Source of the DNA: Streptomyces griseorubiginosus
Lineage (GTDB): Bacteria > Actinomycetota > Actinomycetes > Streptomycetales > Streptomycetaceae
DNA: 64,000 nucleotides
NCBI RefSeq assembly: GCF_001514195.1
Contig: NZ_KQ948735.1
Location: 249,172 to 313,171 of the forward strand
Direction of reading: 5' to 3'
A program made the position numbers and the translations under genes. The notes under the pieces are model-generated. The model had not been told where the DNA came from. It ran no database searches and was given only the letters and a program-made list of their open reading frames with translations. Below, piece by piece: positions 51,744-60,685 of this stretch. Position 1 is the stretch's first letter, and the number at the start of each line of letters is the position of its first letter.

Positions 51744-53180
51744 ATGACCACCTTCGTGGACCGCGTCGAACTGCATGTCGCCGCGGGTAACGGAGGTCAC
51801 GGCTGTGCCTCCGTCCACCGTGAGAAGTTCAAGCCGCTCGGCGGACCCGACGGCGGCAACGGCGGCCGGGGCGGCGATGTGATCCTCACCGTCGACCAGT
51901 CCGTCACCACGCTGCTCGATTACCACCACTCCCCGCACCGCAAGGCCACCAACGGCAAGCCCGGTGAGGGCGGCAACCGCTCCGGCAAGGACGGCCAGGA
52001 CCTGGTCCTGCCGGTGCCGGACGGCACCGTGGTCCTCGACAAGGCGGGCAACGTCCTCGCCGACCTCGTCGGACACGGCACCTCCTACGTCGCCGCCCAG
52101 GGCGGTCGCGGCGGCCTCGGCAACGCGGCGCTGGCCTCCGCCCGCCGCAAGGCCCCCGGGTTCGCGCTGCTCGGCGTCCCCGGCGACCTCCAGGACATCG
52201 TGCTGGAGCTCAAGACCGTCGCCGACGTGGCCCTCGTCGGCTACCCGAGCGCCGGCAAGTCCTCGCTGATCTCGGTGCTCAGCGCGGCCAAGCCGAAGAT
52301 CGCCGACTACCCCTTCACCACCCTCGTCCCGAACCTGGGCGTGGTCACCGCCGGCGAGACCGTCTACACCATCGCCGACGTGCCGGGCCTGATCCCGGGC
52401 GCCAGCCAGGGCAAGGGCCTCGGCCTCGAGTTCCTGCGGCACGTGGAGCGGTGCAGCGTCCTGGTGCACGTCCTGGACACCGCCACCCTGGAGTCCGACC
52501 GCGACCCGGTCTCCGACCTCGACATCATCGAGGCCGAGCTGCGGGAGTACGGCGGCCTCGGCGACCGTCCGCGGATCGTCGTCCTGAACAAGATCGACGT
52601 ACCGGACGGCAAGGACCTCGCCGAGATGGTGCGGCCGGATCTGGAGTCGCGCGGCTACCGCGTCTTCGAGGTGTCCGCCGTCGCCCACATGGGGCTCAAG
52701 GAGCTGTCGTTCGCGCTCGCCGACCTGGTCGGCAGGGCGCGGGCCGCGAAGCCCAAGGAGGAGGCGACCCGGATCGTCATCCGGCCCAAGGCCGTGGACG
52801 ACACCGGCTTCACCGTGGTCCGCGAGGAGGACGGCCTGTTCCGGGTGCGCGGCGAGAAGCCGGAGCGCTGGGTGCGGCAGACCGACTTCAACAACGACGA
52901 GGCCGTCGGCTACCTCGCCGACCGCCTCAACCGCCTCGGTGTGGAGGAGGAGTTGATGAAGGCGGGCGCCCGTTCGGGCGACGGCGTGGCCATCGGCCCC
53001 GAGGACAACGCGGTCGTCTTCGACTGGGAGCCGACCGTCATGGCCGGTGCCGAGATGCTCGGCCGGCGTGGCGAGGACCACCGCTTCGAGGCACCCCGCC
53101 CGGCCGCCCAGCGCCGCCGCGACAAGCAGGCCGAACGGGACGAGGCCTCCCAGGAGTTCGACGACTTCGAGCCCTTCTAG
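51744..53180 (+). CDS. obgE: Obg-family GTPase
   Basis: A 478-residue GTPase linked to ribosome assembly and, in Streptomyces, to sporulation onset. The glycine-rich Obg fold covers residues 1-160 ([21 protein letters not shown]), the G domain follows with GYPSAGKSS (167-175), DVPGL (212-216) and NKID, and a C-terminal OCT domain of about 100 residues ends in an acidic tail. ATG at 51744 after GGAGG. A terminator follows. In other Streptomyces proB lies downstream of obg; here the next genes are a secreted FG-GAP protein and PhoD. Confidence 0.96.
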   Translation: MTTFVDRVELHVAAGNGGHGCASVHREKFKPLGGPDGGNGGRGGDVILTVDQSVTTLLDYHHSPHRKATNGKPGEGGNRSGKDGQDLVLPVPDGTVVLDKAGNVLADLVGHGTSYVAAQGGRGGLGNAALASARRKAPGFALLGVPGDLQDIVLELKTVADVALVGYPSAGKSSLISVLSAAKPKIADYPFTTLVPNLGVVTAGETVYTIADVPGLIPGASQGKGLGLEFLRHVERCSVLVHVLDTATLESDRDPVSDLDIIEAELREYGGLGDRPRIVVLNKIDVPDGKDLAEMVRPDLESRGYRVFEVSAVAHMGLKELSFALADLVGRARAAKPKEEATRIVIRPKAVDDTGFTVVREEDGLFRVRGEKPERWVRQTDFNNDEAVGYLADRLNRLGVEEELMKAGARSGDGVAIGPEDNAVVFDWEPTVMAGAEMLGRRGEDHRFEAPRPAAQRRRDKQAERDEASQEFDDFEPF

Positions 53181-53188
53181 AGCCGACC

Positions 53189-53223
53189 GGCCGGCGTCCC
53201 CGGTCCCCGGGTGAACGCCGGCC
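53189..53223 (+). terminator. Terminator after obgE
   Basis: ggccggcgt (53189-53197) pairs exactly with acgccggcc (53215-53223); the loop contains an inner ccccgg/ccgggt pairing. Confidence 0.75.
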
Positions 53224-53334
53224 GACGTCTGCCCCACCGCCGGCCGACGTCCTGGCCTACTGCAGGACAACCAACCGCCCTTCCTGTGAGTCGTACCGGG
53301 CACATCTGTACGACCGTCACAGAAGGGATGCGGC

Positions 53335-54843
53335 ATGCGCGTTCAACGAAGAGGGTGGCGTACGGCGCTTGCCGTGGCCCTGGCGCTCGGCGGTGCGGTC
53401 GCTCTGCCCACCGCCGCGGGAGCCGCACCTCACCAGGTGCGGGACGACTTCAACGGGGACGGGTACGCCGACCTCGCGGTGGGGGCGCCCGACGGAACCG
53501 TGGCCGGGCGGGCGAAGGCCGGGTTCGTCGGTGTGCTGTACGGCTCGCCGAGCGGTCTGAAGACCTCGACGAAGCGGGTGTTCAGCCAGAACACCGCGGG
53601 TGTTCCGGGCTGCTCCGAGGCGGGCGACCGGTTCGGCAGCGCGCTCACCACCGGCGACCTGGACCGGGACGGATACACCGACCTGGTCGTGGGCGTGGGC
53701 GGCGAGAACGCCGGGTCCGGCCTGGTGCAGGTCCTGTGGGGCGGCCCCCGCGGCCTGTCCGGCGGCGCCTCCCTCGCCTCCGGCAGGGCCCACGACGCGC
53801 TCGGCAGCAAGGGCCACCTCGCGGTGGGGGACGTCGACGGGGACGGTTCGCTCGATCTGCTGACCGCGGTGGACCAGTACGGCCTGGTGGCGACCGGCGG
53901 CCCCTTCACCCGCTCCGGCTCGGCCAGGGGGGAGCGCCAGGTGGTGAAGGACCGGTACCCCAGCACGGTCCTCGACCTCGACGTCGGCGACCTCAACGGC
54001 GACGGGATCACCGACGTCGTGGCAGCCCAGACCGGCGAGAACTTCGACTCCCGGCGGACCGCGTACTGGTGGGGCACCAAGGACGGCCTCACGGACTGGA
54101 CCCTGGTCTGGGACATCGACGGCGCCACGCTCCAGGGCGGCGAGAACCTCGCCGTCGGGGACGTGAACCGGGACGGCTACGCCGACATCGTGGTGGGCCG
54201 GGCCGTCGACGGCTACGCGAGCGACTACGACGCCTACCGGGCCAAGGGCGGCCGGGTCACCTGGATACCCGGCACCGCGGGCGCTCCTGACGGAGTGGCG
54301 GAGCAGGCCGTCAACCAGGACAGCCCCGGGGTGCCCGGCACCGCCGAGAAGGGCGACCGCTTCGGCACCGACGTGCAGCTCGCGGACGTGAACGGCGACG
54401 GATACCTCGACGTGGTCACCGGGGTGCCCGGCGAGGACCTCGGCCCCGCCACCGCCCCGAACTCCGTCAAGGACGCGGGCTCGGTCGTCGTGCTGAGCGG
54501 AGGGGCCGGCGGGCTGACCGGTGTCGGTTCCCACCAGGTGGTCACGCAGGACAGTCCGGGGGTGCCGGGGGCCTCCGAGAAGGGCGACGCCTTCGGCGGA
54601 GCCGTCCATGCGGGTGACGCGAACGGCGATGGGCTGGCCGACGTCTCGGTCGGCGCGCCCGGCGAGAACGCGAGCGCGGGGTCCGTGTGGTCCTTCCGCT
54701 CCAAGGGGGAGCACGTCGTCTCGCCCGGAGGAGTACCGATTCCGGCCACCATCCTGGGGCCGAACGGGACGTTCACGTTCGGCCACACGCTCCTCGGCAC
54801 CACCGCGGCGAAGGCCCGTCTGGGCTCGGGCTTCGCCAACTAG
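53335..54843 (+). CDS. Secreted FG-GAP repeat (integrin-like beta-propeller) protein
   Basis: A 502-residue exported protein. The signal peptide has basic MRVQRRGWR, a hydrophobic core and AGAAP cleavage. The mature part is made of seven or so FG-GAP blades; each carries a calcium-binding loop of the DxNxDGYxDL type: DFNGDGYADL, DLDRDGYTDL, DVDGDGSLDL, DLNGDGITDV, DVNRDGYADI, DVNGDGYLDV and DANGDGLADV. The blades with KGDRFG/RFGSAL complete the family pattern. Such proteins bind surface ligands or act as extracellular scaffolds. It is followed by PhoD, but a 200-bp gap separates them. Confidence 0.9.
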   Translation: MRVQRRGWRTALAVALALGGAVALPTAAGAAPHQVRDDFNGDGYADLAVGAPDGTVAGRAKAGFVGVLYGSPSGLKTSTKRVFSQNTAGVPGCSEAGDRFGSALTTGDLDRDGYTDLVVGVGGENAGSGLVQVLWGGPRGLSGGASLASGRAHDALGSKGHLAVGDVDGDGSLDLLTAVDQYGLVATGGPFTRSGSARGERQVVKDRYPSTVLDLDVGDLNGDGITDVVAAQTGENFDSRRTAYWWGTKDGLTDWTLVWDIDGATLQGGENLAVGDVNRDGYADIVVGRAVDGYASDYDAYRAKGGRVTWIPGTAGAPDGVAEQAVNQDSPGVPGTAEKGDRFGTDVQLADVNGDGYLDVVTGVPGEDLGPATAPNSVKDAGSVVVLSGGAGGLTGVGSHQVVTQDSPGVPGASEKGDAFGGAVHAGDANGDGLADVSVGAPGENASAGSVWSFRSKGEHVVSPGGVPIPATILGPNGTFTFGHTLLGTTAAKARLGSGFAN

Positions 54844-55045
54844 AAACCAAAAGATCGTCAGTCGGCGGTGTCCTGAAGGCCGTTGCGCCGGAGTCATGTT
54901 CATCATGTGATTTCCGAGTCGCAACGGCTCTTCTGTTGTCTACCTATTTGTCATGCACGCGAACACCCTGGTTCAACGCCCGGATCACCCCGAAGCGTGA
55001 GCTTCCAGGGTGTCCACGAGGTAAGCGACGCAAGGGAGTTCGCCC
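54844..55045 (+). promoter_or_regulatory. phoD upstream region with a weak PHO-box-like pair
   Basis: ggttcaacgcc (54970-54980) and ggatcaccccg (54982-54992) resemble two copies of the 11-bp GTTCACC unit bound by PhoP, but spacing (12) and fit are imperfect. A/T-rich tctacctatttgtcatgc lies at 54938-54955. Phosphate control of phoD is known in Streptomyces, so the region is worth testing. Confidence 0.35.
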
Positions 55046-56596
55046 ATGTACGGAGCAGCATCGCCCGGCCGACGCCGCTTTCTGACCGCATCCGCCGCCC
55101 TGCTCGGCGCAGCCGCCTCCGCCCAGCTGTGGCTGCCGGCCACCGCGCGCGCTGCGGACACCCCGCTGCCCGACGGCGTGTTCAGCCTCGGCGTGGCCTC
55201 CGGCGACCCGCTGCCGGACGGCATCGTGCTCTGGACCCGGCTCGCCCCCGACCCGCTCAACGGCGGAGGCATGCCCGACAGAGTCGTCAGCGTGGACTGG
55301 CAGCTCGCCGAGGACGAGAACTTCACCAAGGCCGTCGTCCAGGGCACCGCCCAGGCCCTGCCCGAATACGGGCACAGCGTCCATGTCGACGTACGGGGCC
55401 TGCGCGCGGGCTGCACCTACTGGTACCGCTTCCGCGCCGACGGCCAGCTCTCCCGCACCGGCCGCACCCGCACCGCCCCCGCCGAGCACACCACCATGGG
55501 CACCCTGCGGGTGGCGCTCGCCTCCTGCCAGAACTGGCAGAACGGCTACTTCACGCCGTACGCCGACATGCTGGACCAGGACCCCGACGTCGTGCTCTTC
55601 GTCGGCGACTACATCTACGAGTCGGCGCCGTCCTCGGCCGGTCCGCGCCGGCACGAGGGCGCGGGGGAGCCGTACACCCTCGCGCAGTACCGCAACCGGT
55701 ACGCCCAGTACCGCACCGACCCCGACCTCGCCGAGCTGCACGCGAACGTGCCCTGGGTGGTCACCTTCGACGACCACGAGGTCGACAACGACTGGGCGGG
55801 CGAGATCCCGCAGGACCCCGACAAGCAGCCGCACGACGCGTTCGTGGCCCGGCTCACGGCGGCCTTCCAGGCCTACTACGAGCACATGCCGGTACGCGCC
55901 GAGGCGGTCCCGAACGGGCCGCACATCCAGATGTACCGGCGTCTGGAGTTCGGCCGCCTGGTCCGGCTGAACGTCCTCGACACCCGGCAGTTCCGCAGCG
56001 ACCAGGTCACCAGCCAGGCCGCCGCCCAGGACCCGGCGCTCACCATGCTCGGCGCCGAGCAGAAGCAGTGGCTTCTGGACGGGCTGACCGACTCGCCGGC
56101 CCGCTGGAACCTCGTCGCCTCGCAGATCATGATGGCCGAGACGGACATCCTGCCCGGCGACGGCAAGCTCTGGTACTACGACGCCTGGGACGGCTACCAG
56201 GTGGAGCGCAACGCCCTCCTGGAGGAGTTCCGGAACGTGAGCAACCCGGTCGTGCTCTCCGGGGACCGCCATCTGACGATGATCAGCGACCTGAAGGCGG
56301 ACTACGCCGACCCGTCGTCCGACGTCGTCGGCGCCGAGTTCGTCGGCACGTCGATCTCCAGCAACGGCGACCAGGACCAGGCCGCCTTCCACGCCCAGTG
56401 GGACCCGCTGAAGGCCGACAACCCGCACTGGAAGTTCATCGACGCCCACCGCGGCTACCACCTCTTCGACATCGACCGGTTCGGCATCGACGCGCAGGTC
56501 AGGGTCGTCGACACCGTGGTCCGGCCGCAGGCGACGCCGAGCACGATCGCCCAGCTGCGGGTGGAGGAGGGCGAGCCCGGGGTCCAGCTCGTCTGA
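55046..56596 (+). CDS. phoD: Alkaline phosphatase/phosphodiesterase PhoD, Tat-exported
   Basis: A 516-residue metallo-phosphatase. The Tat signal reads SPGRRRFLTASAALLG with twin Arg, then ALA-type cleavage around ATARA. The N-terminal PhoD domain (FSLGVASGDPLPDGIVLWTRLAP) is followed by the calcium/iron core: FVGDYIYE, FDDHEVDN and a late LSGDRHL. PhoD acts on phosphomonoesters and, in Bacillus, on teichoic acid diesters; here it lies next to predicted polyol-phosphate polymer genes, so turnover of that polymer is a reasonable role. Start ATG at 55046 lacks a strong ribosome site. Confidence 0.93.
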   Translation: MYGAASPGRRRFLTASAALLGAAASAQLWLPATARAADTPLPDGVFSLGVASGDPLPDGIVLWTRLAPDPLNGGGMPDRVVSVDWQLAEDENFTKAVVQGTAQALPEYGHSVHVDVRGLRAGCTYWYRFRADGQLSRTGRTRTAPAEHTTMGTLRVALASCQNWQNGYFTPYADMLDQDPDVVLFVGDYIYESAPSSAGPRRHEGAGEPYTLAQYRNRYAQYRTDPDLAELHANVPWVVTFDDHEVDNDWAGEIPQDPDKQPHDAFVARLTAAFQAYYEHMPVRAEAVPNGPHIQMYRRLEFGRLVRLNVLDTRQFRSDQVTSQAAAQDPALTMLGAEQKQWLLDGLTDSPARWNLVASQIMMAETDILPGDGKLWYYDAWDGYQVERNALLEEFRNVSNPVVLSGDRHLTMISDLKADYADPSSDVVGAEFVGTSISSNGDQDQAAFHAQWDPLKADNPHWKFIDAHRGYHLFDIDRFGIDAQVRVVDTVVRPQATPSTIAQLRVEEGEPGVQLV

Positions 56597-56614
56597 GGAC
56601 GGTTCGTGAGGGGG

Positions 56615-56638
56615 GCGTGGTCTCGTCGTGGACCACGC
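56615..56638 (+). terminator. Terminator after phoD
   Basis: gcgtggtc (56615-56622) pairs with gaccacgc (56631-56638), followed by tcctctttc. Confidence 0.75.
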
Positions 56639-56916
56639 TCCTCTTTCGTTCTCTTGCCCGCGCCGAGACCGAAAAGCTGCGGAATCTTCACAAGGAATTC
56701 CCTGGTAAAGGGGCACGAGGGCGCGGGCCGTAAGTGATCCCGGTCTCCTCTTCGCGGTGCCGAGGACGCCTGCCCCCGACAACATCCCCGTCACCGGCAG
56801 TGCAAGATGAATGACAGGTAGCGCGTACATATGCGGTGAACGGCGGTCACCTTGCACTGCGGTAACCGCAAGTGGGACCATTTCCCCGTTCCCTGTCGCC
56901 CCGAGGTAGGTCTTCT
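56639..56916 (+). other. Gene-free region upstream of the CDP-ribitol gene
   Basis: Together with the terminator this makes a 320-bp gap. No gene is seen. On the minus strand a direct repeat reads gtgaccgcc gttcaccgc (about 56837-56854), next to an A/T-rich tacatatg (56826-56833). It may include a control site for the wall-polymer genes; the identity is open. Confidence 0.35.
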
Positions 56917-58416
56917 GTGTCCCAGCACATCGCCAAGCCCCGTACCACCGCAGTGATCCTGGCCGGTGGCACCGGTCAGCGCGTGGGTCTCTCGATCCCC
57001 AAGCAGCTGCTGAAGATCGCCGGCAAGGCAGTCATCGAGCACACACTGACCACCTTCGAGAAGGCCGACTCCATCGACGACATCATCGTCCTGATGGCGC
57101 CCGGCTATGTGCCCGACATAGAGAAGATCGTGGCCAAGGCTGGATTCACCAAGGTCAAGAAGATCATCGAGGGCGGCTCCACCCGCAACGAGACCACCGA
57201 GCGCGCCATCGAGGCCCTCGGCGAGGGCCTGGCCGAGGGCGAGGACCTCAACGTCCTGTTCCACGACGCCGTCCGTCCGCTGCTCGGCCGGCGCGTGATC
57301 GACGACTGCGTGGCCGCCCTGGAGCGCTACCAGGCCGTCGACGTGGCCATCCCGTCCGCGGACACCATCATCGTCACGCGCACCCACGGCGAGGACGGCG
57401 AGTTCATCACCGAGATCCCGGACCGCTCCCGGCTGCGCCGCGGGCAGACCCCGCAGGCCTTCAAGCTGTCCACCATCAAGCGGGCCTACGAGGTCGCCGC
57501 CGGTGACCCCAACTTCCAGGCCACGGACGACTGTTCGGTCGTGCTCAAGTACCTGCCGGACGTGCCGATCCACGTCGTCGCCGGTGACGAGTACAACATG
57601 AAGGTCACCCAGCCCGTCGACGTCTTCATCGCCGACAAGCTCTTCCAGCTCGCCTCCACCGCGGCCCCCGAGCAGAACGGCGACGAGGCCTACCGCGAGC
57701 TCCTCACCGGCAAGACCTTCGTCGTCTTCGGCGGCTCCTACGGCATCGGCAAGGACATCGCCGAGCTCGCCGAGTCCTACGGCGCGAAGGTGTACGCGCT
57801 GGGCCGCTCCACCACCGGCACCCACGTCGAGAACCCGGAGGAGGTCGACGACGCGCTGTCCAAGGCGTACGGCGAGACCGGGCGCATCGACTACGTCGTC
57901 AACACCGCCGGCGTGCTGCGCATCGGCAAGCTCGCGGAGACCGACAACGCCACCATCGAGGAGGCGCTGAAGGTCAACTACCTGGCCCCGGTGCAGATCG
58001 CGCGGTCGAGCTACAAGTACCTGGCGGAGACCAAGGGCCAGCTGCTGCTGTACACCTCCAGCAGCTACACCCGCGGCCGCGCCGAGTACAGCCTGTACTC
58101 CTCGACCAAGGCCGCGATGGTCAACCTCACGCAGGCCCTGTCCGACGAATGGGCGGGTGACGGCATCCGGGTGAACTGCATCAACCCCGAGCGCACCGCC
58201 ACCCCCATGCGCACCAAGGCCTTCGGCCAGGAGCCCGCGGGCACCCTGCTCTCCTCCGAGGCGGTCGCCCGCACCTCGCTCGACGTGCTGCTCTCCGAGC
58301 TGACCGGCCATGTCATCGACGTCCGCCAGCAGGACCCGACGGCCTCCGCGGGCACGGCCTCCGGTTTCGAGGCGGCGCTCGCCAGCGTCCTCGACCGCCA
58401 GGACGGCGTGGCATAA
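56917..58416 (+). CDS. Fused cytidylyltransferase (IspD/TarI-like) and SDR reductase, predicted CDP-ribitol synthase
   Basis: A 499-residue two-domain enzyme. Residues 10-240 form an IspD/TarI nucleotidyltransferase: VILAGGTGQRVGLSIPKQ, FHDAVRPLL, RGQTPQAF and the late VVAGDEYNMKVTQP. Residues 260-499 form a short-chain dehydrogenase: VVFGGSYGIGKDIA and catalytic Tyr394-x3-Lys398 (YSSTK). The same order occurs in the Haemophilus Bcs1/Acs1 enzymes that reduce ribulose 5-phosphate and then make CDP-ribitol. Starting GTG at 56917 with GAGG upstream. With the TagF-type polymerases downstream it would supply an activated polyol phosphate. IspD of the isoprenoid path is an alternative for the first half, but the fusion and context argue against it. 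Confidence 0.85.
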   Translation: MSQHIAKPRTTAVILAGGTGQRVGLSIPKQLLKIAGKAVIEHTLTTFEKADSIDDIIVLMAPGYVPDIEKIVAKAGFTKVKKIIEGGSTRNETTERAIEALGEGLAEGEDLNVLFHDAVRPLLGRRVIDDCVAALERYQAVDVAIPSADTIIVTRTHGEDGEFITEIPDRSRLRRGQTPQAFKLSTIKRAYEVAAGDPNFQATDDCSVVLKYLPDVPIHVVAGDEYNMKVTQPVDVFIADKLFQLASTAAPEQNGDEAYRELLTGKTFVVFGGSYGIGKDIAELAESYGAKVYALGRSTTGTHVENPEEVDDALSKAYGETGRIDYVVNTAGVLRIGKLAETDNATIEEALKVNYLAPVQIARSSYKYLAETKGQLLLYTSSSYTRGRAEYSLYSSTKAAMVNLTQALSDEWAGDGIRVNCINPERTATPMRTKAFGQEPAGTLLSSEAVARTSLDVLLSELTGHVIDVRQQDPTASAGTASGFEAALASVLDRQDGVA

Positions 58417-58438
58417 TCAAGGCAAATAGACTCCCGTA

Positions 58439-58489
58439 ATTCAGGCCTCTGTGGCTGCCCGTTCATGGTGCATTCGCAGGGGCCTGAAT
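58439..58489 (+). promoter_or_regulatory. Long-loop stem between the CDP-ribitol gene and the polymerase gene
   Basis: attcaggcc (58439-58447) is exactly complementary to ggcctgaat (58481-58489) with a 33-base loop. It lies 22 bases after one stop and 38 before the next start. The loop is too long for a simple terminator; it could be an attenuator or a processing site. Confidence 0.4.
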
Positions 58490-58527
58490 CCGTAAACAAC
58501 CGGCATCCCTCCCAGAGCAGGTTTTCA

Positions 58528-60576
58528 GTGATAAGCACCGCTATTCGCGTCGCCCGGGTGGGCAGTGCGGCCGAGCTGGCCGCGGCGGTCCTCATGCTGG
58601 CGGGATTCCCCGCCATAATGGTGGCCGCGCTCATCCCGAGCGTCCCCGCCTTCGCGGCCGCGACCGCCGTCACGTACCTTGCGGACCACTATCTGCACCG
58701 CCAGGGCAGTTATCTGATCAACCGCCTCAGCAAGGTCCGCGCCGGTCTGTCGATCCGCTTCCTGATCAGAGAGCTCCTGCTGATCCTGCTGCTGGCCCGG
58801 CTCGACCTCTCGAACAACCTGATCTTCTACGGGGCCACCGCCTGCTTCATCGCGTTCTACGGCCTCCAGGCCCCGCACGGCGCGCTGGTCACCCTGATCC
58901 GCAACCGCCGCCGGCTCCCGGTCGCCACCCGCAACGTCGACCTGGCCTCCCGCATCCGCATCCCGGACGCCCCGCGGTTCGGCCTGCTGAACCGGTCCGC
59001 CGAGAAGATGCTGCACCTCGACCTCGCGGCCGTGGTCGGCATACTCGTCGCCGCCCAGCTGGACACCGCGACGCCCGGCTTCATCGGCATCGGCGTGACC
59101 ATAGGGCTCGGTTCCCTGTACGTCGTCGCGCTGATGCCGTACGTGCGGGGCAAGAAGGTCCCGCCGAACGCCGACAAGGTGCTCGCCAAGGTCGACGAGT
59201 GGCTGCGCGACTACAAGCCGGAGACCGTGCTGTACTTCTCCGGCTCCAAGGACTCCGCCTACCAGGTCAACATGTGGCTGGAGACCATGGAGCAGCTGGA
59301 CTCCAAGCCGCTGATCCTGCTGCGTGAGCGGGTCATCCTCCAGAACCTCGCGCCCACCACGGTCCCCGTCATCTGCGTGCCCGGAGGGGTGCACCTGATG
59401 AACATGGACCTGTCCTCGGTGCGGGTCGCCCTGTACGCGGCCAACGTCGGCAAGAACATCCACCTGCTGCGCGTGCCCACCATGAAGCACGTCTTCATCG
59501 GCCACGGCGACAGCGACAAGCTGGCGAGCGTCAACCCGTTCAGCAAGGCGTACGACGAGGTGTGGGTCGCGGGCCGGGCCGGCCGGGACCGCTACGCCAT
59601 CGCCGACGTCGGCGTCCGCGACGAGGACATCGTCGAGGTGGGCCGCCCGCAGCTGGCGCCGATCCAGGACTGGCAGGGCGTGCCCGAGGGCCGTATGCCG
59701 ACCGTGCTGTACGCGCCCACCTGGGAGGGCTGGGACGGCGACCCGGGCAACACCTCGCTGATGCTGGCCGGCGAGAACATCGTGAAGAAGCTGCTCAAGG
59801 CCGACCCGCCGGTCCGTGTCCTCTACAAGCCGCACCCCTTCACCGGCACGGTCCTCGCCAAGGCGGGTGCCGCGCACGACAAGGTCACCGCGCTGATCGA
59901 GAAGGCGGCGGCCGAGCGTGCCGCCGACCCCCGATTCCAGGCCGACGCGGCCGCGGTGGCCGCGGCCAAGGCCGAGCTGGCCCGGATCGAGGCCCGGCTC
60001 ACGGTCCTCGTCGGCAGCGGCGGCGGTGAGAAGGGCGACGAGGCCGAGGCCACCCGTGACGGCGTGGTCGACGTGGCCAGGTACGAGGAGATCGCCCGGC
60101 TGCGCGGCGAGTGGAACGACGCCTACTGGCGCTCCTTCCCGGTGTGGGAGCACCGCGTGATCACCGGTTCCGAGCCGCGGCTGTACGACTGCTTCAACGT
60201 CTCCGACGCGATGGTTTCCGACATCTCCAGCGTGGTCTCCGACTTCATCGCGAGCGGCAAGCCGTACGCGGTCACGGACTCCGCCGGGCTCGGCGTGGAG
60301 GAGTTCAAGCGGCAGAACACCGCGGTGCGGGCCGCCACGATCCTGTCCAACAAGGCCTCCGAGCTCGGCGGGCTGCTGGACGCGGTCCGCGACCCGGCGG
60401 GCGACCCGCTGGCCGAGGACCGGGTGGAGCTCAGGCAGTACCTGCTCGGCCCCGACGAGCCCACCTCCATCGAGCAGTTCAACACCGCGGTGGCGAACCT
60501 CGCGATCAAGGCCGAGGCGCGCAACGTCGGCCAGGAGTCACGGGCGGCGGCCTCGGCCGCGGAGACCGTGGTCTGA
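58528..60576 (+). CDS. CDP-polyol phosphotransferase, TagF/TarL-like, with N-terminal membrane domain
   Basis: A 682-residue protein. The first 230 residues contain about six membrane helices (AAELAAAVLMLAGFPAIMVAAL, LLLILLLARL, LIFYGATACFIAFYGL, VVGILVAAQL, IGLGSLYVVALM). The rest is a CDP-glycerol/ribitol phosphotransferase: HVFIGHGDSDK, VLYAPTWEGWDG, YKPHPFTG and SDISSVVSDF, the last two holding His and Asp/Ser residues of the active site. It would extend a polyol-phosphate chain using the product of the preceding gene. GTG at 58528 after GAGCAGG. A 17-bp terminator follows. Confidence 0.88.
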   Translation: MISTAIRVARVGSAAELAAAVLMLAGFPAIMVAALIPSVPAFAAATAVTYLADHYLHRQGSYLINRLSKVRAGLSIRFLIRELLLILLLARLDLSNNLIFYGATACFIAFYGLQAPHGALVTLIRNRRRLPVATRNVDLASRIRIPDAPRFGLLNRSAEKMLHLDLAAVVGILVAAQLDTATPGFIGIGVTIGLGSLYVVALMPYVRGKKVPPNADKVLAKVDEWLRDYKPETVLYFSGSKDSAYQVNMWLETMEQLDSKPLILLRERVILQNLAPTTVPVICVPGGVHLMNMDLSSVRVALYAANVGKNIHLLRVPTMKHVFIGHGDSDKLASVNPFSKAYDEVWVAGRAGRDRYAIADVGVRDEDIVEVGRPQLAPIQDWQGVPEGRMPTVLYAPTWEGWDGDPGNTSLMLAGENIVKKLLKADPPVRVLYKPHPFTGTVLAKAGAAHDKVTALIEKAAAERAADPRFQADAAAVAAAKAELARIEARLTVLVGSGGGEKGDEAEATRDGVVDVARYEEIARLRGEWNDAYWRSFPVWEHRVITGSEPRLYDCFNVSDAMVSDISSVVSDFIASGKPYAVTDSAGLGVEEFKRQNTAVRAATILSNKASELGGLLDAVRDPAGDPLAEDRVELRQYLLGPDEPTSIEQFNTAVANLAIKAEARNVGQESRAAASAAETVV

Positions 60577-60593
60577 CCTCGGGTTGGTAAAGA

Positions 60594-60636
60594 AACGGCC
60601 CGGTTTTCGGTGGTGATCCCCGAAAACCGGGCCGTT
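60594..60636 (+). terminator. 17-bp perfect terminator stem
   Basis: Positions 60594-60610 are exactly complementary to 60620-60636, loop of 9 bases (tggtgatcc). Confidence 0.88.
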
Positions 60637-60685
60637 CCTGCGTATCCCTGGGCATCGGAACAACCCACCGTGCCTAGGGGGAACA

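Noticed and set aside
56917..57660. IspD of the non-mevalonate isoprenoid pathway
   Set aside because: The N-terminal half is IspD-like, but it is fused to a reductase and lies next to CDP-polyol polymerases, which favours CDP-ribitol synthesis. Not excluded by sequence alone.
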